The notes under the pieces were generated by a model. It did not search any database. It was not told the DNA's origin and saw only the letters and a list, made by a program, of their open reading frames with translations. Position numbers and translations under genes: made by a program. 64,000 nt of DNA from assembly GCF_023101685.1 (NCBI RefSeq), contig NZ_CP082164.1, forward strand, positions 1,550,001 through 1,614,000. The letters are read 5' to 3'. Every line of letters begins with the position of its first letter. The first letter of the stretch is position 1. This document shows positions 45,181 to 54,491 of this stretch, in pieces. The DNA comes from Bradyrhizobium sp. 186. GTDB taxonomy: Bacteria > Pseudomonadota > Alphaproteobacteria > Rhizobiales > Xanthobacteraceae.

Positions 45181-45257
45181 GGCGGGGTAGCTCAGCTGGT
45201 TAGAGCACGGGAATCATAATCCTGGGGTCGGGGGTTCGAGTCCCTCTCCCGCTACCA
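45181..45257 (+). tRNA. tRNA-Met (CAT), elongator type
   Basis: 77 nt with encoded CCA. The acceptor is GGCGGGG with TCCCGCT (G1-U72 wobble and G7-U66). The D-arm contains AGCTCAGCTGGTTAGAGC, the anticodon stem is CGGGA/TCCTG with loop ATCATAA, and the T-arm is GGGGGTTCGAGTCCCTC-like. It is a tRNA-Met rather than initiator because position 1-72 is paired. A recombinase gene follows 280 bp downstream, so its 3' end may be an attachment site. Confidence 0.95.
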
Positions 45258-45448
45258 ATTCCAGCGTAACCCTTTGATTTCCCAGACTTGGCCGATCGAT
45301 GTTTCGCCACGAGGGATATCTCATTGATACAGGCGAAAGTATCGGTGATCAATGCGCGCAGTCACGCTCTCCTGCAGCCAAACAGCCCGTTGTAGCAAGC
45401 AGCACGAGTGGCGATGGTTTTTGAAAAGCGTAAGGCTGCGGGGGGGGG

Positions 45449-45469
45449 CGAATCCCTCCCTCTCCGCCA
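45449..45469 (+). other. tRNA-Ser-like 3' end fragment
   Basis: CGAATCCCTCCCTCTCCGCCA matches the T-loop end, acceptor strand and CCA of typical bacterial tRNA-Ser. There is no matching 5' half. A run of nine G precedes it (45440-45448). Such fragments are usual attachment-site scars next to integrases. Confidence 0.6.
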
Positions 45470-45536
45470 GTTTTTGAATCCTATCCGCCACTTTCTCCCA
45501 GCGAGAAACCCTTGAAAAACTGCGTTTCCGGCTTGC

Positions 45537-47453
45537 GTGAGTGTGCAAGTGCCGAAGCGTGTATCCCTCGATGTAGTCCATAAGGTAGTCCACAGCGGCA
45601 CGGCCGCGAACAAGCGCCAGACCGGCCGCCGGCGGAACGCGCCGTCCTATCTTGTTCATCGGCTTTCCACGTATTTCTTCCAGATCCGACCACCCCGCGA
45701 GCTTGCTCCCGGCTGCGGCCCATGCGCTCCTATTCGGGTACGGCTCGGCGTGCTGCCCAAGAGGGAGGCCCAACGCCGCGCTGCCTGGCTTGGCACGCTG
45801 GCGCAAGCCGGGTTCGGTGAATGGAGGAGGCACTTGGAAGGTCTAGCGTACAGTGAGTTTCCGCACAGCGACGTCGGCTTTCCCAAGGGCGACAGCCCGG
45901 AGGAATTCCTCGCCAATATGATGACCTTTCTCCAGGAAGCCGCGGCCAGGTTCGAAAACCCGGCCCCGCCGCCGGTGTTCTCGCCCGCTGCGATGCGGGA
46001 CCTCGCCGCCATCCAGGAGGCCGTCCTGGTCGAGCAGGAGGTCAAGAAGGGCGATGCGGGCCACCCAACCGTGACGGGACGTGCCGACCTGCTGCGCAAC
46101 GACATCTGGGATCGCTGGCGCGCCGGCGAGGGGCTTCCGCCGCTCGCCGCACCTCTGACGGATGCCATCGGGAAGCTCGCCGAGGTCGCCGATCGACAGC
46201 TTGCTTTGCTGCAGCAGGCCACCGCGATCCACCAGCCCGCTTCGGACAGGGTGGATCGTCCCGTCGTGCCGGTCCGCCGCGATCCACCGGCTGCGCTTCC
46301 CGAACAGCGTGAGGCCAATGCCGGGCCGTCGCCGCTGTTCAGCCAGATCGAGGACGAATACCTCGCGATCCGCGAAAATGGCGGCGCTTCCGCGGGCGCG
46401 ATCAGCACCGCTCGCTGGCGCACCAGCGTGTTCAAAACCTTGGTCGGAGATCGGCCGCTCGATCAGTACATGCCGATCGACCTGCAGAACTATGTCAATG
46501 AACTGCAATATCTGCCGCTGCAATTCTCCCAAAAGGGAGATCAGACGGAAGAATTGCTGGCGATGGGCATTAAGGCTGCGATCGCCAAGAACAAGGCGGA
46601 GCATTGCTACGAATCGATTGCGCTCAAGACGATGCAGGACGGTTACGTGCAGATCGTGCGCGCAATGATCCACACCGCAACGGGGCTGCATCGGTTGCGT
46701 GACCCATTCCAGGGCTTTCGCGTGCGATGGCCCGACTACGCCAAGCCTTCGGTGAAGCGAGAGAGCATCGACTATGAAACTCTGAACCGCGTGTTCCGGC
46801 TCGGGGTGGATTCAGGTTATCTCGACGACGCCATGCTTGGACCGCTGTGCCTGCTGTCGACGCGCCGGGTCGGCCTCGTGCCCTGGATCCGCGGCAGCGA
46901 TTTCGGGACCAAGCACGGCGTAGATATCATCCGCGTCAACGGGATCGTCTTCGACAAGAAGGTCGGGATCTACCGCCGCGTTCCCTACAAGACCGATGAA
47001 AGCCTCCGGTTCTTCGTGCTGCACAGCGCGTTCCGCAAGTGGGGCTTCGTGGACTGGGCTACCGAGCAGGGCGACAACTTTCTCTTTCGATTGCTGCAGA
47101 CCTGCAAGGATCCCTCGGACACCGCTTCCGACCGGATCAACAAGCTCCTCAGGCGCGGCGGCGCCGCCGGAATGAACATCGAGGTCGGTCAGTCGCTGCG
47201 GCATGGCGGCAAGGACATGCTGATCGAGGAAGACGTCGACACCCAAACGACCCGCCTTCAGATGGGCCATCGGGCCAGCGACCCTCATGCCGGTTACGGC
47301 ACGCGGGCCGAATTGCGCCGCAAGCAGTGCCAGGAACTGGCGAATTTCGAGCTGCCCAAGGAGATCGACTGGTCGATGTTCGAGGGGCTGGATTTTGAGG
47401 CGATGGCGTCAAGGCCGCGACAGGTGGGGCGGCCTAAGCGGCATGGTGGCTAG
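45537..47453 (+). CDS. Tyrosine-type site-specific recombinase (integrase)
   Basis: 638 aa if read from GTG 45537; the true start could be later because the first 35 residues look unlike the rest. The N-terminal part resembles phage-integrase SAM domains (SYLVHRLSTYFFQIRPPRELAP). The catalytic residues appear as R443/R444 (STRRVGL), R555-H556 (SLRHGG), H578 (GHRASDP) and the nucleophile Y587 (HAGYGTR). A long charged linker (residues about 120-270) separates arm- and core-binding parts. It presumably catalysed insertion of the island at a tRNA gene. Confidence 0.9.
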   Translation: MSVQVPKRVSLDVVHKVVHSGTAANKRQTGRRRNAPSYLVHRLSTYFFQIRPPRELAPGCGPCAPIRVRLGVLPKREAQRRAAWLGTLAQAGFGEWRRHLEGLAYSEFPHSDVGFPKGDSPEEFLANMMTFLQEAAARFENPAPPPVFSPAAMRDLAAIQEAVLVEQEVKKGDAGHPTVTGRADLLRNDIWDRWRAGEGLPPLAAPLTDAIGKLAEVADRQLALLQQATAIHQPASDRVDRPVVPVRRDPPAALPEQREANAGPSPLFSQIEDEYLAIRENGGASAGAISTARWRTSVFKTLVGDRPLDQYMPIDLQNYVNELQYLPLQFSQKGDQTEELLAMGIKAAIAKNKAEHCYESIALKTMQDGYVQIVRAMIHTATGLHRLRDPFQGFRVRWPDYAKPSVKRESIDYETLNRVFRLGVDSGYLDDAMLGPLCLLSTRRVGLVPWIRGSDFGTKHGVDIIRVNGIVFDKKVGIYRRVPYKTDESLRFFVLHSAFRKWGFVDWATEQGDNFLFRLLQTCKDPSDTASDRINKLLRRGGAAGMNIEVGQSLRHGGKDMLIEEDVDTQTTRLQMGHRASDPHAGYGTRAELRRKQCQELANFELPKEIDWSMFEGLDFEAMASRPRQVGRPKRHGG

Positions 47454-47458
47454 TTGAT

Positions 47459-47539
47459 TTGGCTGGCCTTGAGCGATCAAGGATCGCTGGCCCACAGTCA
47501 GCAATTTGGCGGTTCGATACCTGCCGCCCCAGCCAACCA
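47459..47539 (+). other. tRNA-like fold immediately after the integrase
   Basis: TTGGCTGG (47459-47466) pairs perfectly with CCAGCCAA (47529-47536), followed by CCA. Inside, TTGA/TCAA and GCTG/CAGC can form D-like and anticodon-like stems, and GGCGG/CCGCC a T-like stem enclosing TTCGATACCTG. The T-like loop is 11 nt and the anticodon-like loop 9 nt, so it is not a normal tRNA. It begins six bases after the integrase stop. It may be an att-site scar or a chance fold. Confidence 0.45.
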
Positions 47540-47977
47540 GTCCTGCGTTCCGCCGAAGTTGACAACCTGCGCCTGACAGGCCCGGAAATCCCGGCTTTTC
47601 GCGCCTTCGACTTGGTCTCTACGCTCCGGGTCTTCCAATATCCGGGGCGAAATGGCGGAAAGTCTCCGGCCGTTTCCCGAAAAACTCCCGTTTCGCGGAG
47701 ACTATTAGCGGAGATTGGTTCGATCATGACTGCCGCCCGAGCCGGGCAGTCTGGCGACGGCACGAAGTACTGCCAACTAGCCGCGCGTACTATCAGCAGT
47801 CGCACCAAGTGCGACCCTGACTAACCACGCGATAGGAGAGCCACGCGATCACGACTTGCGCTGGCGTCGGCCACATGTGCCCTCAGCGTCTACGTAGTGT
47901 ACTATAATGACGGCACCACTATTGCGGGTGCGCGTTCCTCGTGCCAACCTGATTAGCCCTGCCAACTTGGACCTCAG
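47540..47977. other. Gap between integrase and the small regulator gene
   Basis: 438 bp. It holds a -10 like TATAAT near 47903 (listed separately). Otherwise I see no gene with a ribosome-binding site or recognisable product. Confidence 0.5.
47895..47908 (+). promoter_or_regulatory. Possible promoter with overlapping dyad for the ribbon-helix-helix gene
   Basis: TATAAT (47903-47908) overlaps the inverted repeat TAGT-GT-ACTA (47895-47904), 70 bp before the gene at 47978. No good -35 box is present. A small DNA-binding protein encoded just downstream could bind the dyad. Confidence 0.35.
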
Positions 47978-48193
47978 ATGTCATCCCAGCCGAAAAAGAG
48001 ACCCGCTAAGGCCCGTGCTCGTGCGCCAGTGGGGAAAAGACAGGTTCTGATTATCATGGACCAGGAAGTCATAAAGTCAGTCAAGGTCGCGGCGGTTGAG
48101 GACGACATCAAGATGTCCCACGCCGTAGAAAAGGCGGTCCGGGATTGGTTGCATAAGAGGAAGCGAGCAAGAGCGATGAGTAAGGCGGTATAA
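47978..48193 (+). CDS. Small basic protein, ribbon-helix-helix-like
   Basis: 71 aa. After a Lys/Arg/Ala-rich tail, KRQVLIIMDQEVIKSVKVAAVEDDIKMSHAVEKAVRDWLHKRKRARAMSKAV has the strand-helix-helix pattern of ribbon-helix-helix DNA-binding proteins (VLIIMDQEV as the strand, EVIKSVKVAAVEDD and MSHAVEKAVRDWL as helices). It probably represses its own promoter and could control the giant gene starting 44 nt after its stop. Confidence 0.6.
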   Translation: MSSQPKKRPAKARARAPVGKRQVLIIMDQEVIKSVKVAAVEDDIKMSHAVEKAVRDWLHKRKRARAMSKAV

Positions 48194-48237
48194 GTTGCGC
48201 TCAATGGGGAGGAGCTTGGATTTGTTAGCTGCGCACC

Positions 48238-51200
48238 ATGGGAAATCCGGTGACCATCGCTGACGATTTCGGCGAGCAGAGCCGACTGACCGGGGTATAC
48301 GGACGCCTCCGCCTGAAGCTGCTTGATCTCTCCAAGAAGAACCGGATGCTGAATTATAACCTCGGCAGCAGGTCCAAAAGGCACCTGCAGATCGTCGACG
48401 AGGTCATGGACGAGATCTACAAGAAGTTGGCCGGCGACGACGCAACGCTTCGGATAGCGCCGCTGGATGAGCCGGAGGACGTACCACCGGAAGAAAAAAC
48501 TGAAGAGTTCATAGGCGCTCTTGAGCATGCGAAGGTCTCGCATCTTGAGTACCTGACGAAGTTGGAGGCGCTCGAGAGCGCCGGACGCGACGACGAATTG
48601 GCGTTGGCAAAGCTCGAACGCGAACTTCGCGACCATATTAGGAGCGAATTCGGGCTTCCTCCTCGCCCCAAGAAGGCTGATATCAACCGGGCGGATCTCG
48701 CCCGCCAGGCCGGCATCGATCCGAATTTCGAACTCAGCCCCGTGAAGACCAAGGCTTCGCATAGCGATGGAGCCCTGCAGACGCTCAGGTTTCCGGACGA
48801 GCTTGACCGGATGATGGGTAAGATCGTCGCGGACGCGAAACTGGCGGAACAGGAAATGGGCATTTCGACCCTCTTTCTGTCGTTCGGTTTCCTCGAATGG
48901 TACGAGTCGGACGCGTCCGATAAGAAGGCCTTCGCCCCACTGTTGCTTCTTCCGGTGACGGTTGATGTCAAAAAGCAGTACGGTAAAAACACCTACTCGT
49001 TGTCGGCGAGCGAAGGCTCGGCTGAATCAAACCTCAGCCTCCAAAAGCTTCTCGAGACCAACGCAGCGTTTCACCGCAAACTTCCCGTATTTGAAAATGG
49101 CGACGACGAGAAAGTCGGCTCGATCGAGGGATACTTCGACGGGGTCAGGGAAGCCATCACGGGGCTCGGACGTTGGCAGATTCGCCGATGGATGGTCCTC
49201 GGCCATTTCGCATTCGGCAGGTTTGCAGTCTACGCGGATTTGAGCCCGGACAACTGGACGGTGGATCCCATTGATCACCCCCTTGTTGGGTCGATCTTGC
49301 GGGGCAGCGACGGCACCAAGGGCACTGGAGATGGTGCTCTGCTTCCGGGCGATCCGGCGGACTATCCGATAGACGACCCGCAAATCGAGGCCATCGCTCC
49401 GTTTTTGATTCAAGACGCCGATGCGTCGCAGCATAGCGCTCTCATCGACGCCATGAAGGGCCATAACCTTGTGATCCATGGTCCGCCAGGGACAGGGAAA
49501 TCGCAGACGATCGCGAACATCATCGCGAACGGCCTGGCAGCGAACAAGACGATCCTCTTTGTGGCGGAAAAGCAGGCTGCGCTCGAGGTGGTGAAGCGCA
49601 GGCTTGGAAAGGCCGGGATCGGTGAATTCTGCCTCGAGCTTCACTCGGACAAGTCTTCGCCCAAGGCGGTACTCGAAAGCATCGAAGAGCGGTTGAAAGT
49701 CCGACCGATCGCAGTGCCGGCGTCACCCGGACGTTCTCAGCACGAAAATAGGGTTGAGATTGCCCGGTATCTCGACGCCTTGCACGCTGTCCAGGCGAGC
49801 GGCCGGACCCCGTTCGACCTGATTTGGCAGGCGCTGCGGGGATCGACTTTGAATTCTGGTGCCGTTGAATCCTTGTCTGGGGTCGGGTTGCCGCCGGAAC
49901 TGCTCAACAGCGCTGCCAACCTTTCGCAAGTCGAGGCCGATTTGGGTCGATTTGCCGGCGCCAGCGAAACGTTCCTGGGTTCGTTTGGGCATCCGGCGGA
50001 GTCCCTTTGGAGCAAGGCCGGATTGGGTAATGTCCAGAGCGCGCAGATCGATGATTTGCTTGCGTGCCTGGTTAAAATCGACGGGTCGGCGCGCACGCTC
50101 TCGTCCTGCATCGTGGACAACTCCGACTTTGAAATAGGCTCTATTGCCGACCTGAGGGCAACCGTCAAAGCTGGTGAGGCGCTGCAAGACGGGCCCGTTC
50201 CCGAATTGGTAGGGGAGCTCGCGCATCTCGATCCGGATGAGCTCATCCGGGCCCTGAACTCGCAACGAAAGCTCGACGAGGTCGCGCGGGCGCTCGCGGC
50301 TTGTCCGTCGATCGGAACACAGAGTATCGGAGTGTTTCGGTCGGCCGTCGAACTTGGCAAGATGCCGTTGTCGGAAATCTATTTTGAGAACACTCCGGCG
50401 GATCTGCTCAGGATTGCCAACGAAACCGTCGAAAAGGACCTGCTGCTCAAGAATGCGATCGCTGAGTTTTCTCCGGTCCTTGAGCTGTTCAAGCTCGATG
50501 GGAAGTGCTCTGCGACATTGCTCGATGCGGTTGCGAAAGCTATCATAGCGTCGACCAGGATTCCCCAGGAGCACCGGTCCGCGCTCTACATAAATCAATC
50601 GGTCGACGTGGCCGCGTTCGGACCGCTACGGGAGCGCTGGGTCTCCCTGGCCGCAAAGGAGCGCGAGTGGCGGCAGTATTTGTCCGCGTATGGACGAGAG
50701 GCATGGCCCGCTCCTGGATCGCTGAGGAACGCATCCGTACTGCTGAAAAAGGGTAATCTGGGCCGTGCGTTCGCTGCGATAAGCGGGGCCGCAAAGCCGG
50801 TCAACGAACTCGTCGCCCGTCTTGGTCTGGCGGATTCGGAAAAACCCGCCGATGATTTGGCGGCGCTGGCCGATCACGTCGATGCCATCGACACGTTTGA
50901 AGAGGATGAAGGCGCAGAGCGGGTTTTGAGCACTAGCTGGCTCGGTCTGGATACCAAGTTCGATGTCATCGATTTCGGCATCAAGGTGCGGCGATATCTT
51001 ACGGACAGCGTCGGGCGCGACTTGACGCTGCGCCTGCTTCAGATCCCGCAGGAGGCTGTCCGGCGCCTTCATGGTTTGGAAGCGTCGGCGACCAATCTGC
51101 GCAAAATCATCGCGGCGCGGACAGCCCCTCTCGACGACCGATCGGTCGACCTCACGATGAACAGGTTGGATAATCAGATCGCCTTGATGCGCCGGGTCGT

Positions 51201-54200
51201 CGCCGTGGATGGAGTCGACGCCCTGGCCGCGTTTGAGATTCCGATAAGGGAACTAGTCGAAATCTCGAAGCTCGAACTCGAGCGCGGCAGGGTCCGGTCG
51301 GTCCTGGACGCTTGTCCGCTCAAGGTCGCCGCCGAGCATTTCGCGGGCCTCCCCGACGGCGAAGCGAAAGCGCTCGCCGCACTTGATTGGCTTCGAGCCG
51401 TCAAGTCGATCGGAATGCCGGAAAATCTGCTCCGGCGGCTGAGTTCGCCGACGGCGGCGGACGAATTCGCCCGGCTGAAATCCATTGCAAACCGGGCGGC
51501 AGGCCCGCTCGCCATCTATGACAGCCAGGTGGAGATGTTGAGCTCGCAGTTCGGAACGGCGGCCCATGCCGGGTCGGAGCCCGGCATCGTTTCGGAGCAG
51601 GTGGCGGCACTTCTTGAGCGAAAAGAGGAATTGCGCGAGTTGCTCGCCCTGTACCGTGAGCGGCGGACTTTGGAGTCTCTCGGACTTGGTGAGTTTCTCG
51701 AGCGTGCCGACCGCGAGCGGATTGCGCCGCTGCATCTCCCTCAATTGCTTGAGGCCGTGCTCGCGCGGCGTGGCGCCGAGTTTGCCAAAAAGGCGGCAAG
51801 CGCCCTTCAGGACAACACGGGCTCTTCCCTTGAGGTTCGCAGGAAGCAGTTCGCTGAAAAGGACCGGTCCAAGATCAAGGACGACCGGCTGCGCATCAAG
51901 GCAAATCTCCTCACCAAAAAGCCTTTCCCGGGCTCGGACTTCGGGAAGAAAAAGACCTGGACGGAGATGGCGCTTCTCGAACACGAGATCGCCAAGCAAA
52001 AGCGGTTCGTCCCCGTGCGGACACTGCTGGCCCAGGCCGGGAAGTCCATACAGGCGCTCAAGCCGTGCTTCATGATGTCACCGCTGTCGCTTGCGAAATT
52101 CATGAAGGCTGGGTCCCTGAGCTTCGACATTCTCGTGATCGACGAAGCGTCGCAGATGCGGCCCGAGGACGCGCTCGGCGCCATGCTTCGGTCCAAGCAG
52201 ATAGTGGTGGTCGGCGACCAGAAGCAGTTGCCGCCCACGGACTTTTTCGCGCGCTCCGGAGACGCAGGGACGGGCGATGACGATGACTTCGAGGACCTCG
52301 ACGATGAATCCATTCTCGAAAGCTGCCAGAAGACCTTCGGTCAACGCCGTCCGCTCCGGTGGCACTACAGGAGCCGCTGCGAGAGCCTGATCCGTTTTTC
52401 CAACGAGCAATTCTACCGCCGGGAACTGATCACTTTCCCGGCGTCGAAGCCGGCCTCGTTTTCCATCGACCTCGTGCGGGTGCAGGGAACGTTCCAGGCG
52501 AGATGCAATCCGACGGAAGCGAGCCGCGTCGCGGAGGAAGCTATCACTTTCATGCGGCACCACGCTGCCCTTGATGAGGACGAGATACCGTCGCTCGGTA
52601 TCGTGGCGCTCAACATTCAGCAAATGGAATTGATTCAGCAGGAATTGAACCGCCTGATCGACGACGACGTGCTGGTGGACCAATACCGTGAGAAGGTGTT
52701 GAACAAGGGCGAGGAACTGTTCGTGAAGAACCTCGAGAACGTACAGGGTGACGAGCGCGATTTCATCTTCATCTCGATGACGTACGGTCCGGAGGTCGGT
52801 ACCAACGTGCTCAAGCAGCGTTTCGGACCGATCAACCGGAAGCAGGGGCATCGTCGATTGAACGTCTTGTTTTCGCGGGCGCGGTCACGTATCGGACTTT
52901 TTTGCTCTTTTGGATCGGCCGACGTCGTGCCGACGCCGGATAGCTCCGAAGGCGTCCATGTTTTGCGGAAGTATCTGGAGTACGCGGAAACGCGCGGCCG
53001 TGTGTCCGTACTTTCGGGACCGGGCGCGGATGCCGACAGCGACTTTGAGATCGAGGTCGCGGAGAGGCTGCGGGCGCGGGGCTACGTCATCGACTATCAG
53101 GTCGGGGTTTCCGGGTACAAGATAGACTTGGGGGTCCGCCATCCGGACCACCCCGAACGCTACCTTGCCGGAGTTGAGTGCGATGGCGCGACCTACCATA
53201 GCAGCAAGAGCGCCCGTGATCGGGACCGCCTGAGAGAGGAGGTCCTGAACGACAAGGGCTGGGACATCGTCCGCGTTTGGTCGACCGACTGGTTCGACAA
53301 TCCTTCGCTTCAGACAACCCGTCTCCTTGAGAAGCTGGAGTTGTTGCGGCGTAAGCCGGCGGTCGCACGGTCCGAGTACGCCATCGTGACGGAGGCGACG
53401 CAGCCCGTCGACGAAGCAGAGCCGGTAGAATCCGTGGGCGGGTCGGCCGATGTTGGTGCACCCGAGACAGATGCTGCGGAAGCGGGTGGCGAGGAGCAGC
53501 CGGTACAGCCGGAGACAAATGGGGGATTGCAAGAAAAATCATCGCTCACTGAAGCCAAATGCTTCGAGGCGCTGCGCCAGTTTCGCGACGAGGTGGTTGG
53601 CAATGAAATGGCCGACTGGGAGCCGCATCGGTCCATCTTGCGCGATGCGATGATCGAGACCTTCGTGCGGCAGAGGTTTGTCGAACCGGACGACTGGTTT
53701 GACAAGGTTCCGGGGTATCTTCGGCAGGGGACCAATCCCATTGAGAAGACCCGTTACATTGACCGTATCTGCGACATTGTCGCCAAGTTGAACGACGAGG
53801 AAAACGTTGCGGCGCTGGCGGATCGACGAGGCGCTCCGGACTTGTTCGACGGCATTCCGGATGCGAAGCAACGCAACTTGTCATCGAACCCTAGTGGACA
53901 ACCCGCAACGCCTCCTGCCGGTACGCCGAACGATGACGAATATGTTGCGACGAACTTTTCATTGCTGGGGGTGAGGCTCGATCCGGCGCGGTTTTATGAC
54001 CGGGAGTACGAGGCTGTCTTGAACAGCATGGTCGCTCTTGCGCTAAAGCACGAGGCTCCAATCTATGAAGACGTGCTGGTTGCGCGCATCGCCCGTGCCC
54101 ACGGATTTCAACGGTCCGGCGACCGGATCCAGAGAGCGGTTTCGAAGGTCGTCGGAAGGCGATATCGAAAGACTGAGGATGACGGCCGCACGGTAATCTG

Positions 54201-54462
54201 GGGAGAAAATTCACCCGAAACTATCCTGGTCCCCTATCGGAAGGGCCAATCGGAAATCAGGTCTCACACCGACACACCCGTTGCCGAACTCGCAAGTCTG
54301 GCCTTGCCGTATATTCGCGTCCGCCTTGCGGATGACGACATCCTGTACAGGATGGCAAGCCATTTCCAACTAGGCCGGCTTCGGGAGCCGACCCGCGTCA
54401 GTTTTCGGTCTGCCATCAACCTCGCAAGACAAGTGCTTACCAACGAGGTCACCCAGACCTAA
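48238..54462 (+). CDS. Giant DUF4011 - SF1 helicase - nuclease - DUF3320 protein
   Basis: 2074 aa. Residues about 20-90 carry the DUF4011 block VYGRLRLKLLDLSKKNRMLNYN. Walker A is GPPGTGKS at 415-422 and motif II is VIDEAS with D1302/E1303, so nearly 900 residues of mostly helical insert separate the two. VGDQKQLPPTDFF and NVQGDERDFIFISMTYGP (near 1505) are later helicase motifs. At 1600-1690 lies a Vsr/MTES_1575-like nuclease domain with D1630 (YKIDLGV) and E1647-x-D1649 (ECDGATYHSSKSARDRDRLREEVL). DUF3320 follows near 1915-1975. Proteins of this layout occur in phage-defence islands. Confidence 0.88.
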   Translation: MGNPVTIADDFGEQSRLTGVYGRLRLKLLDLSKKNRMLNYNLGSRSKRHLQIVDEVMDEIYKKLAGDDATLRIAPLDEPEDVPPEEKTEEFIGALEHAKVSHLEYLTKLEALESAGRDDELALAKLERELRDHIRSEFGLPPRPKKADINRADLARQAGIDPNFELSPVKTKASHSDGALQTLRFPDELDRMMGKIVADAKLAEQEMGISTLFLSFGFLEWYESDASDKKAFAPLLLLPVTVDVKKQYGKNTYSLSASEGSAESNLSLQKLLETNAAFHRKLPVFENGDDEKVGSIEGYFDGVREAITGLGRWQIRRWMVLGHFAFGRFAVYADLSPDNWTVDPIDHPLVGSILRGSDGTKGTGDGALLPGDPADYPIDDPQIEAIAPFLIQDADASQHSALIDAMKGHNLVIHGPPGTGKSQTIANIIANGLAANKTILFVAEKQAALEVVKRRLGKAGIGEFCLELHSDKSSPKAVLESIEERLKVRPIAVPASPGRSQHENRVEIARYLDALHAVQASGRTPFDLIWQALRGSTLNSGAVESLSGVGLPPELLNSAANLSQVEADLGRFAGASETFLGSFGHPAESLWSKAGLGNVQSAQIDDLLACLVKIDGSARTLSSCIVDNSDFEIGSIADLRATVKAGEALQDGPVPELVGELAHLDPDELIRALNSQRKLDEVARALAACPSIGTQSIGVFRSAVELGKMPLSEIYFENTPADLLRIANETVEKDLLLKNAIAEFSPVLELFKLDGKCSATLLDAVAKAIIASTRIPQEHRSALYINQSVDVAAFGPLRERWVSLAAKEREWRQYLSAYGREAWPAPGSLRNASVLLKKGNLGRAFAAISGAAKPVNELVARLGLADSEKPADDLAALADHVDAIDTFEEDEGAERVLSTSWLGLDTKFDVIDFGIKVRRYLTDSVGRDLTLRLLQIPQEAVRRLHGLEASATNLRKIIAARTAPLDDRSVDLTMNRLDNQIALMRRVVAVDGVDALAAFEIPIRELVEISKLELERGRVRSVLDACPLKVAAEHFAGLPDGEAKALAALDWLRAVKSIGMPENLLRRLSSPTAADEFARLKSIANRAAGPLAIYDSQVEMLSSQFGTAAHAGSEPGIVSEQVAALLERKEELRELLALYRERRTLESLGLGEFLERADRERIAPLHLPQLLEAVLARRGAEFAKKAASALQDNTGSSLEVRRKQFAEKDRSKIKDDRLRIKANLLTKKPFPGSDFGKKKTWTEMALLEHEIAKQKRFVPVRTLLAQAGKSIQALKPCFMMSPLSLAKFMKAGSLSFDILVIDEASQMRPEDALGAMLRSKQIVVVGDQKQLPPTDFFARSGDAGTGDDDDFEDLDDESILESCQKTFGQRRPLRWHYRSRCESLIRFSNEQFYRRELITFPASKPASFSIDLVRVQGTFQARCNPTEASRVAEEAITFMRHHAALDEDEIPSLGIVALNIQQMELIQQELNRLIDDDVLVDQYREKVLNKGEELFVKNLENVQGDERDFIFISMTYGPEVGTNVLKQRFGPINRKQGHRRLNVLFSRARSRIGLFCSFGSADVVPTPDSSEGVHVLRKYLEYAETRGRVSVLSGPGADADSDFEIEVAERLRARGYVIDYQVGVSGYKIDLGVRHPDHPERYLAGVECDGATYHSSKSARDRDRLREEVLNDKGWDIVRVWSTDWFDNPSLQTTRLLEKLELLRRKPAVARSEYAIVTEATQPVDEAEPVESVGGSADVGAPETDAAEAGGEEQPVQPETNGGLQEKSSLTEAKCFEALRQFRDEVVGNEMADWEPHRSILRDAMIETFVRQRFVEPDDWFDKVPGYLRQGTNPIEKTRYIDRICDIVAKLNDEENVAALADRRGAPDLFDGIPDAKQRNLSSNPSGQPATPPAGTPNDDEYVATNFSLLGVRLDPARFYDREYEAVLNSMVALALKHEAPIYEDVLVARIARAHGFQRSGDRIQRAVSKVVGRRYRKTEDDGRTVIWGENSPETILVPYRKGQSEIRSHTDTPVAELASLALPYIRVRLADDDILYRMASHFQLGRLREPTRVSFRSAINLARQVLTNEVTQT

Positions 54463-54491
54463 TCTACATTAGGCTCATGCAAGGGCATCCG

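Noticed and set aside
45181..45257. Initiator tRNA or Ile2 tRNA for the CAT anticodon gene
   Set aside because: The 1-72 position is a G-U pair and the anticodon stem lacks the three G-C pairs of initiator tRNA. Ile2 cannot be fully excluded but the overall sequence fits elongator Met.
45321..45833. 170-codon minus-strand frame between tRNA-Met and the integrase
   Set aside because: It runs over the tRNA-Ser-like fragment and into the integrase start, with no family resemblance; typical false gene at a tRNA scar.
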